The notes under the pieces were generated by a model that was given only the letters and a program-made list of their open reading frames with translations, had not been told where the DNA came from and searched no databases. A stretch of DNA of 64,000 nucleotides from Strigops habroptila (lineage: Eukaryota > Chordata > Aves > Psittaciformes > Psittacidae). The position numbers were made by a program, and so were the translations under genes. Location: assembly GCF_004027225.2 (NCBI RefSeq), contig NC_046358.1:862911-926910 (forward strand), in the 5' to 3' direction. Shown one piece after another: positions 22,169 to 35,552 of this stretch (positions are counted from its first letter, which is position 1; each line of letters begins with the position of its first letter).

Positions 22169-25100
22169 AAGCAGAGAACACATTACACAGTGCTGGAGGG
22201 TCACCCTTGTCATGAGAGCTGGACAGGGCAGGATCAGCACAAAGTTTCTCACAAGAAGGAGGAATTGGAATTCCTCCCCAGGACTCTTCTCAGTCAGAAA
22301 GGAAAAGCAGAACATGGCCTGGTCTTCTGTCTGTCCTCTTAAGTGATTACTGCGATTAGGAGTGGAAAAATCAAAGCTGATGTACATCGACTTCTGTTCT
22401 CTGTGCATGACTTTTGAAGGCTCTTAGAGAACAAAAATCTGGAACTCGGGCCCTGAATGATACAGAGGCTCAAAACCTGGGGGAAAACTTGGCATTACAG
22501 AATTATGAGCATGTTTCATCAATCAAAACCTGATGTATGACAAACAGAAACTCTAATGCCACTATTCCAGCCCTAGTCTTATAACAACCATGCTTTTATT
22601 GGGAGCATCCCACAGCTGGAAGGTTTGAGACTCTTGTTAGCTTAAAGGCAAGGGCCTAAGATATTGCACTCACAAAACCCTCACCACCAACTCCAAGGAA
22701 GGAACATTAGGAATCATGTGATTACAGTGATTTCTATTTAGGAAGCAACACAATATCCCGCCTGATACAATGACACTAAGTGAACTGAGTTATTTTCCTG
22801 AGGAGCAGTGAAGGGGAAGGCTGAACTGGAGCTGAAGTAATACAGGAGCAAACGAAGTCTGCCTCTTAAACCTCAGGTTTACCCGAGGCTGGGGACTGCA
22901 CCACTTTAAGGCACTAGAAGATGATGTTCAGATGCAGATGGCAGCATCATAGTGCAAAAACTGACAGCCTGAGATAACAATCCAGCTGTTACCTGTTGCA
23001 GCCAACCTACATCCCAAGAAATCCCTGAATTTTAAAGCTAGTTACACCTAAAACAGTTCAGATGAGCCATTTGAGTTACTAGAAGTATTTGTAGAGTGCA
23101 CTTGGTCACTGATTTCTTGTGGTGTGCCACAAAGAGAGTAACAAGCACAGGGACTGGCTCATCACAGGCAGGCAGCAGTATCTCAGGGGGAACATCCTCC
23201 TTTGGAGGACTGGGATTCCTGGCTAGGGAAGGGATGTAGGAGAGATTTTAGCTGAAGAATCGAGGGCTCTGGAAAACAAGGCTGCTCACATCACGGTGAG
23301 GCCCAGCAGCCCACAACCCTTCTGCGTCTTTCCAAGCTGAAGTTTCCCCTCCCTTGCACACTCGGTACCACAGCAGTGCAGTACCAGGATGCTCCGAAGC
23401 CAGCTGTAACAGGTACAGCAATAGAAGCGTTTCACTTCAATCTCAGTTTGTCAGCAGAGGAGAAGATGCAGAAGCAGAGCCTGGGAACTCCTCAAGCCTG
23501 TGTGCTCCTACAGGAACGAAGACAGCCACAACCATCTTCCGATGGGCTCATCAGCTATTTTTAGCAGCAAAAGGGAGGCGACCATCAGCCGCTGGTCTGT
23601 TCACTGTCACTGTCACTGTCCCAAGGAGCCTCTGCCACCAAACCCCCAGATCAGGCGAGGAGCTTGAGGGTGTTCCTGCTCCCAAATACACGGCAGCTCT
23701 CTGCAGTTACATGAGAGGTTGGAAGAGGGCCATGCAGCCCATTTAATTCAATTCACTTCCTCTCCCATCTGCTCCACGCAGCCATGCTCTATTAGTCTTC
23801 TGAGAGCAATTGTATTTACAGTGACAAATGCCAGGAGTCTGGGCACACCAGCATACATGGGATGTACTACTAAAGCCACTGTGGACTCACCAGGCCTGAG
23901 CTGCAGGCCAGGAGCACAGAAACACCTGCAATTCCACCCAGCTTCTATTTATCCTCAAAGGTTTTAGGAGTTAAACACAAACTCCCTCTCAGAGACACTG
24001 CCCAACTGGTTCTGCATTTAATACCAAAGCCAAGACACAGCCTAAACTCAACTGGCATCAAACAGCCTGTTCTGTTTCTCTTTTACTCGTTCCTCTCTCA
24101 GAAGGCTGCAGAAGGACTCTCCCCCTCCAACCAAAGGTGTACACCAAGGACAGCCAGAAGAGCTACTGCAGGCGTGTGGCAGCCCCACGAGCTGCAGGCA
24201 CATCCACCAGGAGAACAGAATCACCCACTGCTACACAACAGACACCATCAGCTTTCTTCTCCAGTGCATTAACACCACACAGACTTCCCTGCTTGCTCTC
24301 CAGAAAACTGCAAGGGAGGGTGGGAGATCACATCCAAACCACCTCCTTTCACCTAACTTCCTTCTGGGAGCCTGCTCCTGGTTCATACCTTTAACAGATG
24401 CTGTGAAGGAAATGCTCAGCTGACAACACAAGCTTCACACCCCACCACCAGTCCAAAGCAGCTGATTTAGGTACGAAACACCTATTTCCCCCCCAGACTT
24501 GAAAAAAGTCAAGGCCATATGTTACAGTACGTTCATGATTTGCACAACTGAAATACACACACTGTGTTAGAGCATATTTTATCCCTCAGCAGAGGGAATC
24601 TGAACTCCCAGGGTCATTTCACCAAGACACACAACAGCAGCCTCACAGTTAAGGCATTCAACCGAAAGCATCAACCTGACAAGCAGCTGCTCAGAAGGAC
24701 ACAGGGCTTACGGTTCCTAGCTGACAGCCCGCAGCCCACAGGCACTGAAGGCCAGGTTTTTGCTGCACAGAACATCTCTGAAGACTCCAGGGGATGAGAA
24801 CATAGAGCTAGGAGCAGACCTGCCTAGGTCACATCACGGCGGACATGGATGTACCTCCTGAAGCATCAACCCCAAGAGGCCACCAAGGTGCTGTGATGGT
24901 CTGTGAGCTCTGGCATCCCTCATGGGCAGGAGCACAGAGTGACAAGCCACGAACACCACACACCATCAGCACCAGCACTTCACCTGCTTGTCACCAAAGC
25001 TCAAACCTTCTCCCCAGTGCTTAGTTACCACCATTAGCAGGAGTTCAGCACGTACAGAGGTTTCTCCAGCCTCACCTAAGGACACCAACAACAAATGAAT

Positions 25101-25227
25101 CAACACCATCAGACCCACTACAGTGAACAAACCATTTCTGCTACCCAGAGGGCACCTCCTCCCAGATCATCCTCCCAGCACCGCAGAGAACATACCGTCT
25201 TACAGAGACTTTCATATTGGGAAAATA
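22169..25227. other. Stretch downstream of INAFM2, no gene recognised
   Basis: The + strand is visibly rich in A and C, so the - strand is rich in T and G, as expected if it is transcribed leftwards from INAFM2. It may hold a longer INAFM2 3' UTR form; AATAAA lies on the - strand at 22600-22595. No other gene or repeat is apparent. Confidence 0.35.
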
Positions 25228-25233
25228 TTTTAA
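25228..25233 (-). terminator. INAFM2: Candidate poly(A) signal of INAFM2 (ATTAAA)
   Basis: On the - strand ATTAAA occurs about 480 nt after the INAFM2 stop, at the end of an AT-rich stretch. A region with GT-rich runs follows it. This would give a short 3' UTR; longer forms are possible. Confidence 0.35.
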
Positions 25234-25559
25234 TATAGTAAACAAGTCAATTTACCTTCCACATGGTTTTAAATAAGTTTATGCTCGTTGTTAAACAAAA
25301 CGGGGTTTACTGAAACAATGGGTTACAGCCTCTAAATTCGTATTGTTCCCAGCTGATCCTGTCAACAGTGAGGAGCTTTGGACACCGAGATCCCTTCCTA
25401 GGTAACAGACTGGCATAAATAGCGCAGGAATTCGATGCAGGTTCCACGGGAGACGCTAGCCCTGGTGAGGGGAAAAACCGAAGCCACAGAATTCCCTTTT
25501 GAGGAAAAACGGGGGGGAAAAAAACAAGAGATACCGCAGTCCGACCAAGTGAGAACAGT

Positions 25560-26600
<1,041 letters not shown>

Positions 26601-27895
26601 TGAGTGTGAGGAAGGCTCCTGGAGGAGGAGGGGGGCAGAAGTCTCCCCTCTGCTCCTTCTTCTCGCTGGGAGTCACTTCTGTGTGTCTCCCTGCCTGCAA
26701 GTCCTGGGGAGCTTGAGGGATGCCCTCACAAAGCAGCAACTCGTGGAGAGAGAAAGGTGATTTTAATTCCCTCAAATCGGGCTGATCCCAAACCCCCCTA
26801 AAGCTGCCTTTAGGGAATGGGTTGATCTTATTCCCCATATGTTACTGCCCCCCAAAAGCATTGCATTAGCGTGTTCAGGCAGCGTCTGAAACACTGTTCT
26901 AGAGGCTGGATTAGCCTTTGTTTATGGTGCAAGATGCTTCCTTTTGAGAGTGATTTAGTTGCTCCTTTAACAGCCATTTTCTCCCTCCGTCCAATCTCAG
27001 GTGTGTTGCAGCAGAAAACCTCTTGTAAACAAGGAGCTGCAGTTCTGGAGGGGACACGGAGCAGTGGAGAAATGACTCTCACCCAGAAAGGCACCAGAGG
27101 AAGTGAGTGATTGAGTTCTGAGTAACGGCAGCGTTTTGGTTTTACTCTGAATAGCAGGAACAATGTGGAAGGTTGGGAGAGAAAGGGGAAAGCTCTGAGT
27201 TTCTGCAGGAAGGAGTATGGAGCTTGCAGCTCTGAGGGAGATTATTAGGGCAGAAGATAGGGAATAAAATGCAGTGACTCCAAAATAACAGTAGTTCTTG
27301 GAAGAGGGTGGATTGCGGTGACTAAAGGCTACAGGGCTGCTGTATGCATGTGGCAGGGCAGGGAGCTCCCAGTGTCTCTTCTGCAAGGGGCTATGAGGGG
27401 CTCCTGGCTGGTCGTTCCTAGAAGAGCAAAGGAATTTGGGGGACTAAACTTTCTGGGAGAGAACAGCTTTTTACGTGTTGGGTTGTTCTGGATCCAGACC
27501 CTGCTCTTGCCTGGAGGAAAGGGTTAAAGCGTGTGACATTGTGCTGCCAGCTGCTTTTGGAGGTACTCTGGATTTTGGCCTCAGCACAAGTCTCATCTAT
27601 AGTTTTACATATACGTGTATATATATAGAGAGAGAGCCCATTGTGGCTCTCTGGCCAGCACTGGCAAGGGTAGCAGGGATTTCACTGCCTCTTTAGGGCA
27701 GGGGGAGTTTATTTTCCATGGTGGGGAAATTGGACTAGAGGATTTTTTAAGGGTTCCTCCCCATCCAGATGATTCAGTGGTTCTGAACTATAGCCAATGA
27801 CATGCTCTATCCTCCTGAAATACTTAATTTTAGTGAAATATTGCTGTAACCTTTTGTGTCATGGAAATGTTAGTAGGTATTATGACCTTTCTGTG

Positions 27896-28070
27896 CTGCC
27901 CCCTTAAATCTCTTGCCCTCATTAATTACAGCTGACTGTATTCTTCTTGTTGAAGTCAGATTTCACACCTCTGAATAGCATGAGCTGCCCCTTATCTCTT
28001 GTCCTGATGAATTACAGCTGACTGCATTCTTCTCGTTGAAGTCAGATTTAACACACCTGAACAGCATGAG
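27896..28070. repeat. Imperfect tandem duplication, two units of 86-89 bp
   Basis: Unit 1 is 27896-27984 and unit 2 is 27985-28070. Both contain AATTACAGCTGACTG, then ATTCTTCT-GTTGAAGTCAGATTT, and end in AGCATGAG. They differ by scattered substitutions and a small length difference, so the duplication is not very recent. Confidence 0.92.
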
Positions 28071-30960
28071 CAGACGACATCCTGCTGCCAAAGCTTTCCT
28101 GAGTCAGAGGAAGGCATTTTGTGTGGTGTTCTATAGATTCTATACGCAAATGCCCTTGGGCGGTATATGTTTAAGTGAGGTGGTATATGTGGATTTGTAG
28201 TGATGCCTGCAAAGTAGATTTCCTACTGATTTTCCAGGCTGTGTTCTTTTGGTCTATGTTCACATTGTTGCTGGCCTTCATTTTCCTGCAGTTTTGTGCT
28301 GCCAAGGCAGGCAGAGCCTCGCTGGCTGCTGCCTGTGTCTGCTCTCAGTTCTGCCTCAAACCACCTCTGCAGAAACGGGCTCATTGCAGACCCTTGTGCT
28401 ATCTGTGATCTCTGGTGTTGCCACTGGTACAATTTATTGTGGCTTCTGGAAGGATGATGAATTCCTACCTCCCACAAACCCCTTCCCTATGCTCTTCCTC
28501 AATCCCAGTTCTGGAATTTTGGGGGATTGACATATACAGGCAGTTCCTCTGGGGTTGAATGAGGTCTTGGCAGTTTTTGCCTGATGCTGTCTGTCCACAT
28601 TGTTTTCCCACATTTTAAGCCTGTGCTTGGCGATGCTGTGTCCTCCTTTATTGCTGAAGTGTCTAGAAGGTGGCAGACAGAATCAGAGCTCTAGTCCTGC
28701 TCAGTGTTCAAATGGGTATTATGTGGAGTTTGATAAAGGGTGTTTAAAAAGGTGAGCAAGTCAATACAGGAAATGGGCTCGGAAGGTAACAGGGAGGTGA
28801 TAGGGATCAATGTGATAAAAAGCCCTTATAGCAGCAGATCTCAGTCCTCTATCCCCAAATTAGTTTCCCCTCTCCTGGGAAGGAAACCGATCCTTCCTAA
28901 TCTCTGCTGCTCTTTCATGGTGCTGCCTTTATCTCTGCTCACCAACGTGTTGTTGATAAATCCAACAGTTCATAGCCCTTCTTTCCCACCAGTGGAGTCT
29001 TGGCAGACTTGGAGGGCTAAGGACTTGACTGGAGGTGTAGAAACGGGCCCAGCAAAGGTAGTGAGTGTGGTCTGGCTGGCATCCCACTACACCTCATATC
29101 ATTTGAATTCTAGGAGCAACTAAAGCTGCTCCAGTTATAACACATGGTAATAGATGATTCCACATGAGTTACTTTCCTTCCTGCCTTTGCAGGTCTCTTG
29201 CTCCCTCCCCTTCACTCCTCAGCACTACATATCTGTAGCTGTCTTAAAACTGAACTGTGCTGTTCAAGAGACATTCTGCCTTCAGCCTGGCATCTTCATC
29301 TCCCTGTTGCACTTCCTCATTGCTTATTTGGGCTGCAGTGTGCCTCCTGGCTGTGGTGTAGACTTACCCTTCATAGAAGACAACAATTCTATGGTGGTAT
29401 TAAAGAAATTCAGTGGTTTAAGGCTGTCTTCTCTCTGCCCAGCCCTCTGCTGTCACAGCTTTGAATAAGACAAGCCTCATTAACTGCTAAGTCTTGTTGG
29501 CTTTTGCTGAGGTCAGGTGTAAGCTTTTCTTTCTACTGTGATCAAATAGATGGGTGTAAGTTTCTCTCCAGGGCCTTTTGTTCACGTGCAGGCAGCTGCC
29601 AGAAGGCGTATGCCTTCTGTTCCTAAACTTAGTTCCTTGCTAACAACCACCCATAAAGGCAAGTGAGAGCTGGGAAGCCAGAGCTGCAGTAATGATATTT
29701 TCTTTGTCATCTGGATTTTAGCAGAAGTACCAAGCTGTGTGTTGAGCAGGCTCCTGTGGTGCAGAAATAGAGCTCTGGGGTGCAGAGCTCAGAGGTCTTG
29801 TAAAGCCACTGAATGTGTCACACACTAGACAGAGCTTGCAAATTGGGTCTCTCGGAGACTTCTTTCCTAAAGAACAAAAGAGATCGCTTGCCTGAGACAA
29901 ATGCAGTCAAGGGCATGTAGTGCACCATGGGCCAGCCAGAGAAAGGGAGCTATATAGCCCTTGAACATCTAGCCTTCCTCCCACGATTGTCCAAACACTG
30001 TATTCTTCAGGGTCCTATTGTTAATAAACTTCTCTAGTCTACAGGTCTGCTAGAAAACTCATTTACTTATGAGCCTGCTGCTTGCTGCCTTACCCCTGTG
30101 TGTAGCTGAAAACCCAAGTGCTGAGGCAGAGTGATGAACATTGAGTGTCCTGCCCACTGACTGAACAGCACTGCTTGAATTCTGCTGCTGCCTGTTGCAG
30201 TGGGATGTTTGCTTGCTCTTCACAGGCCCCTGAAGGATGGAGCTAAATAAACCTGTGTTATTGATTTCCCATGTTCGGAGTGAGTGGAGAGCATCCAGTG
30301 CTTCAGGACAGAGAAGACTTAATTAAAGGAAGATTATTGGCCTAAGACATTACCTCTGTACAGCCCTTGCTTCTCATAGTGAGACGCTTGATTGCATTGC
30401 CTGGGAGGTAGGCAAGTCCCCACTGTTGGAGCCTCCTGAGGCTCTCTGGACTACTGTCTGTCAGAGCTGACATGTCACAGCTCATCCTGCCCTAGGACAG
30501 GGAGTGGGCTGGATGGCTTCCTGCAGTCCCATTGCCCCCGTGCTCCTGATTCAGCAGCAGCAGCTACTCTGCCTTTCCTTCCTGTGCCCTGTTATTAGGA
30601 GGCAATTCCATGGGACACCCTACAAATGAGCAGCTCATTCCACGAGGTGTGTGGTTTGATTACTCCACTTGGGTTAGTCTGTGTAACTCTCAGACTCGTA
30701 ATTCACGGCCATGGTGCTGCACAGTCCCTTGTCTGACCCCTGGTTTTTGTTCTCAGTGGCTGCCTCCAACAGTATGACTTCTGCGGGCAGTTTATAGACT
30801 TCATAAAGAACTATAACTTCTTTATTGGCTGTGTGTTGCTTTCTAAACTTTGATAGTGTCTCCTTAGTCACATCTGTGTGCTGGGGAGGGGAGAGATGGA
30901 TGAGGTCTTTCTACCTGCCTCCTAATGTTCAAAGGATGGAATAAGTACATTTAAATTCAT

Positions 30961-30975
30961 CTCTCTCTCTCTCTC
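30961..30975 (+). repeat. Short (CT)n microsatellite
   Basis: A run of seven CT units followed by CAG. The run forms a pyrimidine tract with an AG, so it also looks like a splice acceptor. Confidence 0.8.
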
Positions 30976-32939
30976 AGCTGAAGTCCTTGAGCGAGTACTT
31001 TGCTAGGCTGGAGTCTTCTGTCATAGAGAGTGTCTCTGCTCTTGACAGGGGACAATCTCTCATGCTCTGTCTGCTTTTCTAAAGGAAATATGCCTTATTC
31101 CACACTTGTTCCAGTCTCCTGTTTGGAGCCTGAGGGAAGCGGATTCCGTTCCTCTCTGGCACTTCCCTCTTACACTTTGCAATCTCCTCTGTCATACGTG
31201 GGAAGGTGCTGTCTCTCTTGTTAATCCAGTAACAGATGGGGGAGGTTGGGGATGTTCTTTTAATTCCTTCAGCTTCTGACTTAGTGGTGGTAAGTGAAGT
31301 TTGCACAACCCACTGTCTTGCGCTGACTTGGAAAGTGATCTGCAGAGATTATGGGGTGGGTGGGGAAGACAGTAAAAGTGATGCTGAATTGGAGATGTAA
31401 CAGCAAGGTCTGGTTTGCTCAGGACAGAGGCCTTGAGCAGAAAGCTCCTAATAGCTCAGGGTGGTGCATCAGCTTCAATCTTGTATCATCAATTTGGTGA
31501 GACCTGTTTTGAACCATCATCTTACCCTGTGAACCATCTGCACAGTATAAAGAGTGAGTCTTTCCTGCAGGAGAGCCTTGCAGTGAGTGCTTCCTTGGTG
31601 GGAAAACTCTTGAGAGTGAAAAGCATGCCTGACAAGGATTTATTGGTTTGGTTTTCATGTTTAGAAACTCCTGTAAGTAGATGATGGTTCAAACTCTGCA
31701 GTGGGGAGAGTGGTTCTTTGCCATTTGCTCTAGTCCAGGGTTTCCCAGCGCTCTGAGCTACAGGTTTCACACATCAGGTTGTGGAGAGTTGTTTCACTCA
31801 GTGCAGAACATCAAGAGGGTGGATATTGTGGGTTTTAATGAGAAGTTTCTTTCTGGGTGCGAACCCGTGCTGTCTGTGGCTGTGACTAGTCACAGTCTCT
31901 GCAGGAATCTGGAGTCAGAAATCAGCACTGCATTGTTCAGTTTGGAAGGAGGAAATGTGCATGTTCACACCCCCACACCCCCTGAACACCCAAATGGAGT
32001 TCTCAGGGCTGTATTTCAAACATAACCACCACTTCTCAAGCGATGGGACAGCAGTGATTAATAGTTGTGATGTCTGAGTGCATCTTTGCCTCCGGTTTTC
32101 ATGGTGTGGAGAAGCTGAACTCACCTTTATGTGGAAAATGAATGTGTTGTGCTTCTCCCTGCTGCACACAGATTCATATTGTAGTATTTGCTCACAGTTC
32201 GGAGTGGGAGAACACTGACGTAGATTGTCTGAAAACACAACCTGCAATGTTTGCAGAGTGACAACTCTGAATAAAGGGTTGCACCAACTTATGATTGCCC
32301 CTACAAGCACTGGGGCAGGATTTTCCTGGAAAGCCTTGTCCATGCTCTCATGATGCAGCCCTGAAGCCAAAGTGATGCTGGTTTGGTCTGGGTTACTGCT
32401 GTTTCGGTCTGGGATAGTTTGATTAGTTTTCTCCCTGCTGGATGAAGAAGGGTGTATTCATTTTGTGATTGCTCCAGGCTCCTAACGCAGCCAAGCTCCT
32501 GGTTAGACCAACAACCTGTTCATTCTTCAGTCAGCTTGACTCAGCTTAGGTTTGGGGCCTTGCTGAGTTACACTAAGGCAACATGAAGCTTTAACTGCTT
32601 TAAAGATCCAAGTAGATTCTTTTATGAGGTCGACATGGGGTTTCAGCTTGGTTAAAATACTGGAGCTTTGGATGTGATAATGCTTCCTGATCTGTTAGTT
32701 TTTGACTTTCTCCACTTGTGTGTGCTTGGCTTTGGCAGCTGAATAAGGAAAATGTGCTGGACTCATCCTGGTAACCCTGTGCAAGGAAGGGTTATTTAAC
32801 TGAGTTAAAATAGCAGCCTGAAACCTCTCCCAGTTCTGCTGGAGCTGATTTTGTTGTCACATCTGACAGTGTTCACACTTCTGCCATCCTGGTTCAGGCT
32901 GCGATTGGAAATGGAGCTGTGAAGTCCTAGGAGAGAGGC

Positions 32940-32982
32940 TGTTGAAGGTCTTTTCCAACCTGGCTGGTTCTATGATTCCAGT
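32940..32982 (+). repeat. CR1 LINE 3' tail, very short
   Basis: Only the last part of a CR1 element is left: GAAGGTCTTTTCCAACCTGG then CTGGTTCTATGATTCC. Confidence 0.8.
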
Positions 32983-33535
32983 AGTGATTTCCATTGCACT
33001 TGCTGCTTTTCCCTGCTCCCATGTTTATCTGGTCAGAAAACAAAAGAACGGCTGAAGTCGCAGCAGGGTTAAGTATATCCTAGAGAGTTCTTCTCTAAGA
33101 GTCTGTAGTCACTGTGTCTATTTGTGTGGCATTTGTTCCCTGCTTGATAACGTGGAGAAAGAAGTCATTTTCAAGATCTAATTTTGACCTCTAGAAAGAC
33201 AGGAGATGATTTAAAATATCCCGCACTCATTGCACTCATCAGGGCTAGATGAGCTGTGTCAAAGTGACAAATAACCATAACCAAGGTAACAAGAAAGGCC
33301 TTTCATGGTGAGATGAGTCTCTTGGAGAGTAGCAATGGGGAGAAGTGATGGCCAGGCCATGTGTGTGCATTTGTGTGCTCGTTAGTTAATGACCTGGGGC
33401 TGACTCTGTAGCTCCATGTGTACATGGCAATATTGCCACAGCAGTGATGCATCAGTAGAGCAAAAGGGAACAAAAATGGGTTTTATCATCTCTTAGGATC
33501 TGATGGAAAACCCCCATCCCACACACAGGTGATTA

Positions 33536-33636
33536 TCATAGAATCAGAGACTGGTTTGGGTTGGAAAGGACCCTAATATCATCCAGTTCCAACCCCCTGC
33601 CATGGGCAGGGATGACTCACACTAGACCATGTCAAA
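33536..33636 (-). repeat. CR1 LINE 3' end
   Basis: Reversed tail ATCATAGAATCAGAGACTGG, then TTGGGTTGGAAAGGACC, CCATGGGCAGGGATGACTC and ACACTAGACCATG, where it is truncated. Confidence 0.92.
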
Positions 33637-35239
33637 GGACAATGCTTAGATGAGATCTTGCCCCTTCAGCTTCATCTTTCCAGTTGCTGTGGCTATCAGC
33701 TGGTGCAAATCAGCTCCGTTTGGTGCCTTCCATGGGCTGTGGAGCCCTTTTGCCTTTTGAGATTTCTCAGCAACAGCTTCAGTGATCTAAATGGAGGTTA
33801 ATGAGAAACTTGTGGAGGTTGAAAGTGGTCCTTAGCTTGAAAAGCTTGTGAATCTCTGATTTTGCACTAGTCACATAAACCAGTGGAGAGTGTAGACCTA
33901 CCTGCAAACCTACCTGACATTTCCTTTGCAGCCTCTGATGGAAAATGCCTTCTTTCCTGTGGCACTAAACTTGTCACTGCTTCACAACTGCATTTCACCT
34001 CCAGGAGGTGAAGAGCTTGGAGTATGGTGCGCAAAGGCCTTTTGGTGGGGAGTGGAATGCTGGAAGTTTGAAGCTGGATATTACAAGTGCAGATTCTTGG
34101 CCTAGCACTGGGAGAGCTGGAAGACCATGGCTGAAAGCTGTTCAGCTCCATTAGTGAGTAGGCAGAGTGGTTCTTGAGCAGCAGTCTGGGGCTGCTTGAA
34201 CTGGGAATTGGCAGGTAGGGGCAGTGCAAAGAAGGTTTATAGCCTCTTTTAGTTTTGATTGTTCTTTCATCCCTGACTCTGGCTAGTGCTGCAGCAGGGT
34301 GTAGTCTGCAGTGGGAGCCTCTGGAATGGGATTCACTGGGATGTGTTGCCTTTCAAAGTCGGTGCATTGGGGCTCATGTATGTGGGCACAGTTATATACA
34401 TCCACATAGAAAACTTGGTGCATTTGTGCTGACAAAAGCCAGTGTGGGCTGATGGCCACGTTACCCACCTTGGCTCAGTGCTGGAACCACGCTGATACCC
34501 TTTGCTTCTCAGCCAGAGAAGTCTCATCTTCCCAGACCTCCATGTGCACACATGCCTATCTCGGGGAAGCAGGGATTCAATCCTGCCCCAAACACGAGCT
34601 CAGGGTCTCAGCCAGTACTGGGAATCTGCTGTGGCAGCAGCAAATGCATCCACAGAAGAAGACAGCTTCTGGTTGGAATATGTTGGGCTGATAGAGTAGG
34701 AAGAAAAAGTTGATGAGGTCAGGAGCTAAATGGGGCTTCCTCCCCCAGGATCCTGCTTTCCAGTTCAGCATTTTACACTGTGGGTAGACACAGTGGGCAG
34801 TCAGACAGATCTGTCTCCAGACTGGGTGGAAATCTCTTTGCTGTTCTTGCTGCTCCATTACTGTGAGGTAGCATGAGATGGGCACATGGTCTGGTGTGCT
34901 GCTGCCCTTCATCCTCCTTCCTCTTCTGCTAATGGCCCATCTTGGAAAGTTTTGTTCCTTTGCTAGCAATGAGGGACTGCATGGTTCAGTCATCCCTGGG
35001 CAGCAGTTACCATTGTACTGCAGTGATGTGTAGGATGTTTAAGCAGTGTGTGAGCCTGCTTCCATCACTGAGCTGTGCAGTCTGGACATAGACAAAAAGC
35101 CATCAGAGCTGTGAGTGGAACATACTCCTGCTATGTATTCCTGCACAGTGAGCAGTTAACTGTGACCTAACCATGTCTCAGTGGTTGATCAGCGTTTTGG
35201 GGACTTTTTTTATTACCACAAAACCTCACTGCTTTTCAA
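33637..35239. other. Intergenic stretch without a recognised gene
   Basis: No exon or RNA gene recognised. The open frames on both strands in 33867-34993 overlap each other and have no family resemblance. Confidence 0.4.
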
Positions 35240-35552
35240 GAATCACAGAGTCACAGAGTGGTTTGTGTTGGAAGGGACCTTAAAGCTCCTCCAGTCCCAA
35301 CCCCCTGCCACGGGCAGGGACACCTTCCACTAGAGCAGGTTGCTCCAAGCCCCTGTGTCCAACCTGGCCTTGAACACTGCCAGGGATGGGGCAGCCACAG
35401 CTTCTCTGGGCACCCTGTGCCAGCGCCTCAGCACCCTCACAGGGAAGAGCTTCCTTCTATCCAGCCTAAATCTCCCCTGTTTCAGTTTGAACCCATTCCC
35501 CCTTGTCCTGTCACTCCAGTCCCTGATGAAGAGTCCCTCTTTGAGGGACTTT
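35240..35552 (-). repeat. CR1 LINE 3' fragment
   Basis: Reversed tail AGAATCACAGAGTCACAGAG, then the main CR1 core, then GAACCCATTCCCCCTTGTCC and CCTGATGAAGAGTCCCTC, the same upstream part as in the copy at 48810. Confidence 0.95.

Larger units (their letters stand above)
26601..32939. other. Intergenic region upstream of PLCB2, left part
   Basis: No gene I can support. The + strand is T/G-rich through most of it. It contains a strong isolated donor (GTGAGT at 27103) after a candidate exon, a tandem duplication at 27896-28070 and a short CT repeat at 30961-30975. AATAAA occurs on the + strand at 27263, 30023 and 30246. These may belong to an unannotated + strand transcript. Confidence 0.35.

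Noticed and set aside
28175-28408. Hydrophobic frame resembling a membrane segment (FFWSMFTLLLAFIFLQFCAA)
   Set aside because: T-rich DNA gives Phe/Leu-rich frames by chance; no start context, donor or relative is visible.
31915-32370. 151-codon - strand frame in the intergenic region
   Set aside because: The start is TTG and the composition is random-looking; chance is the simplest reading.
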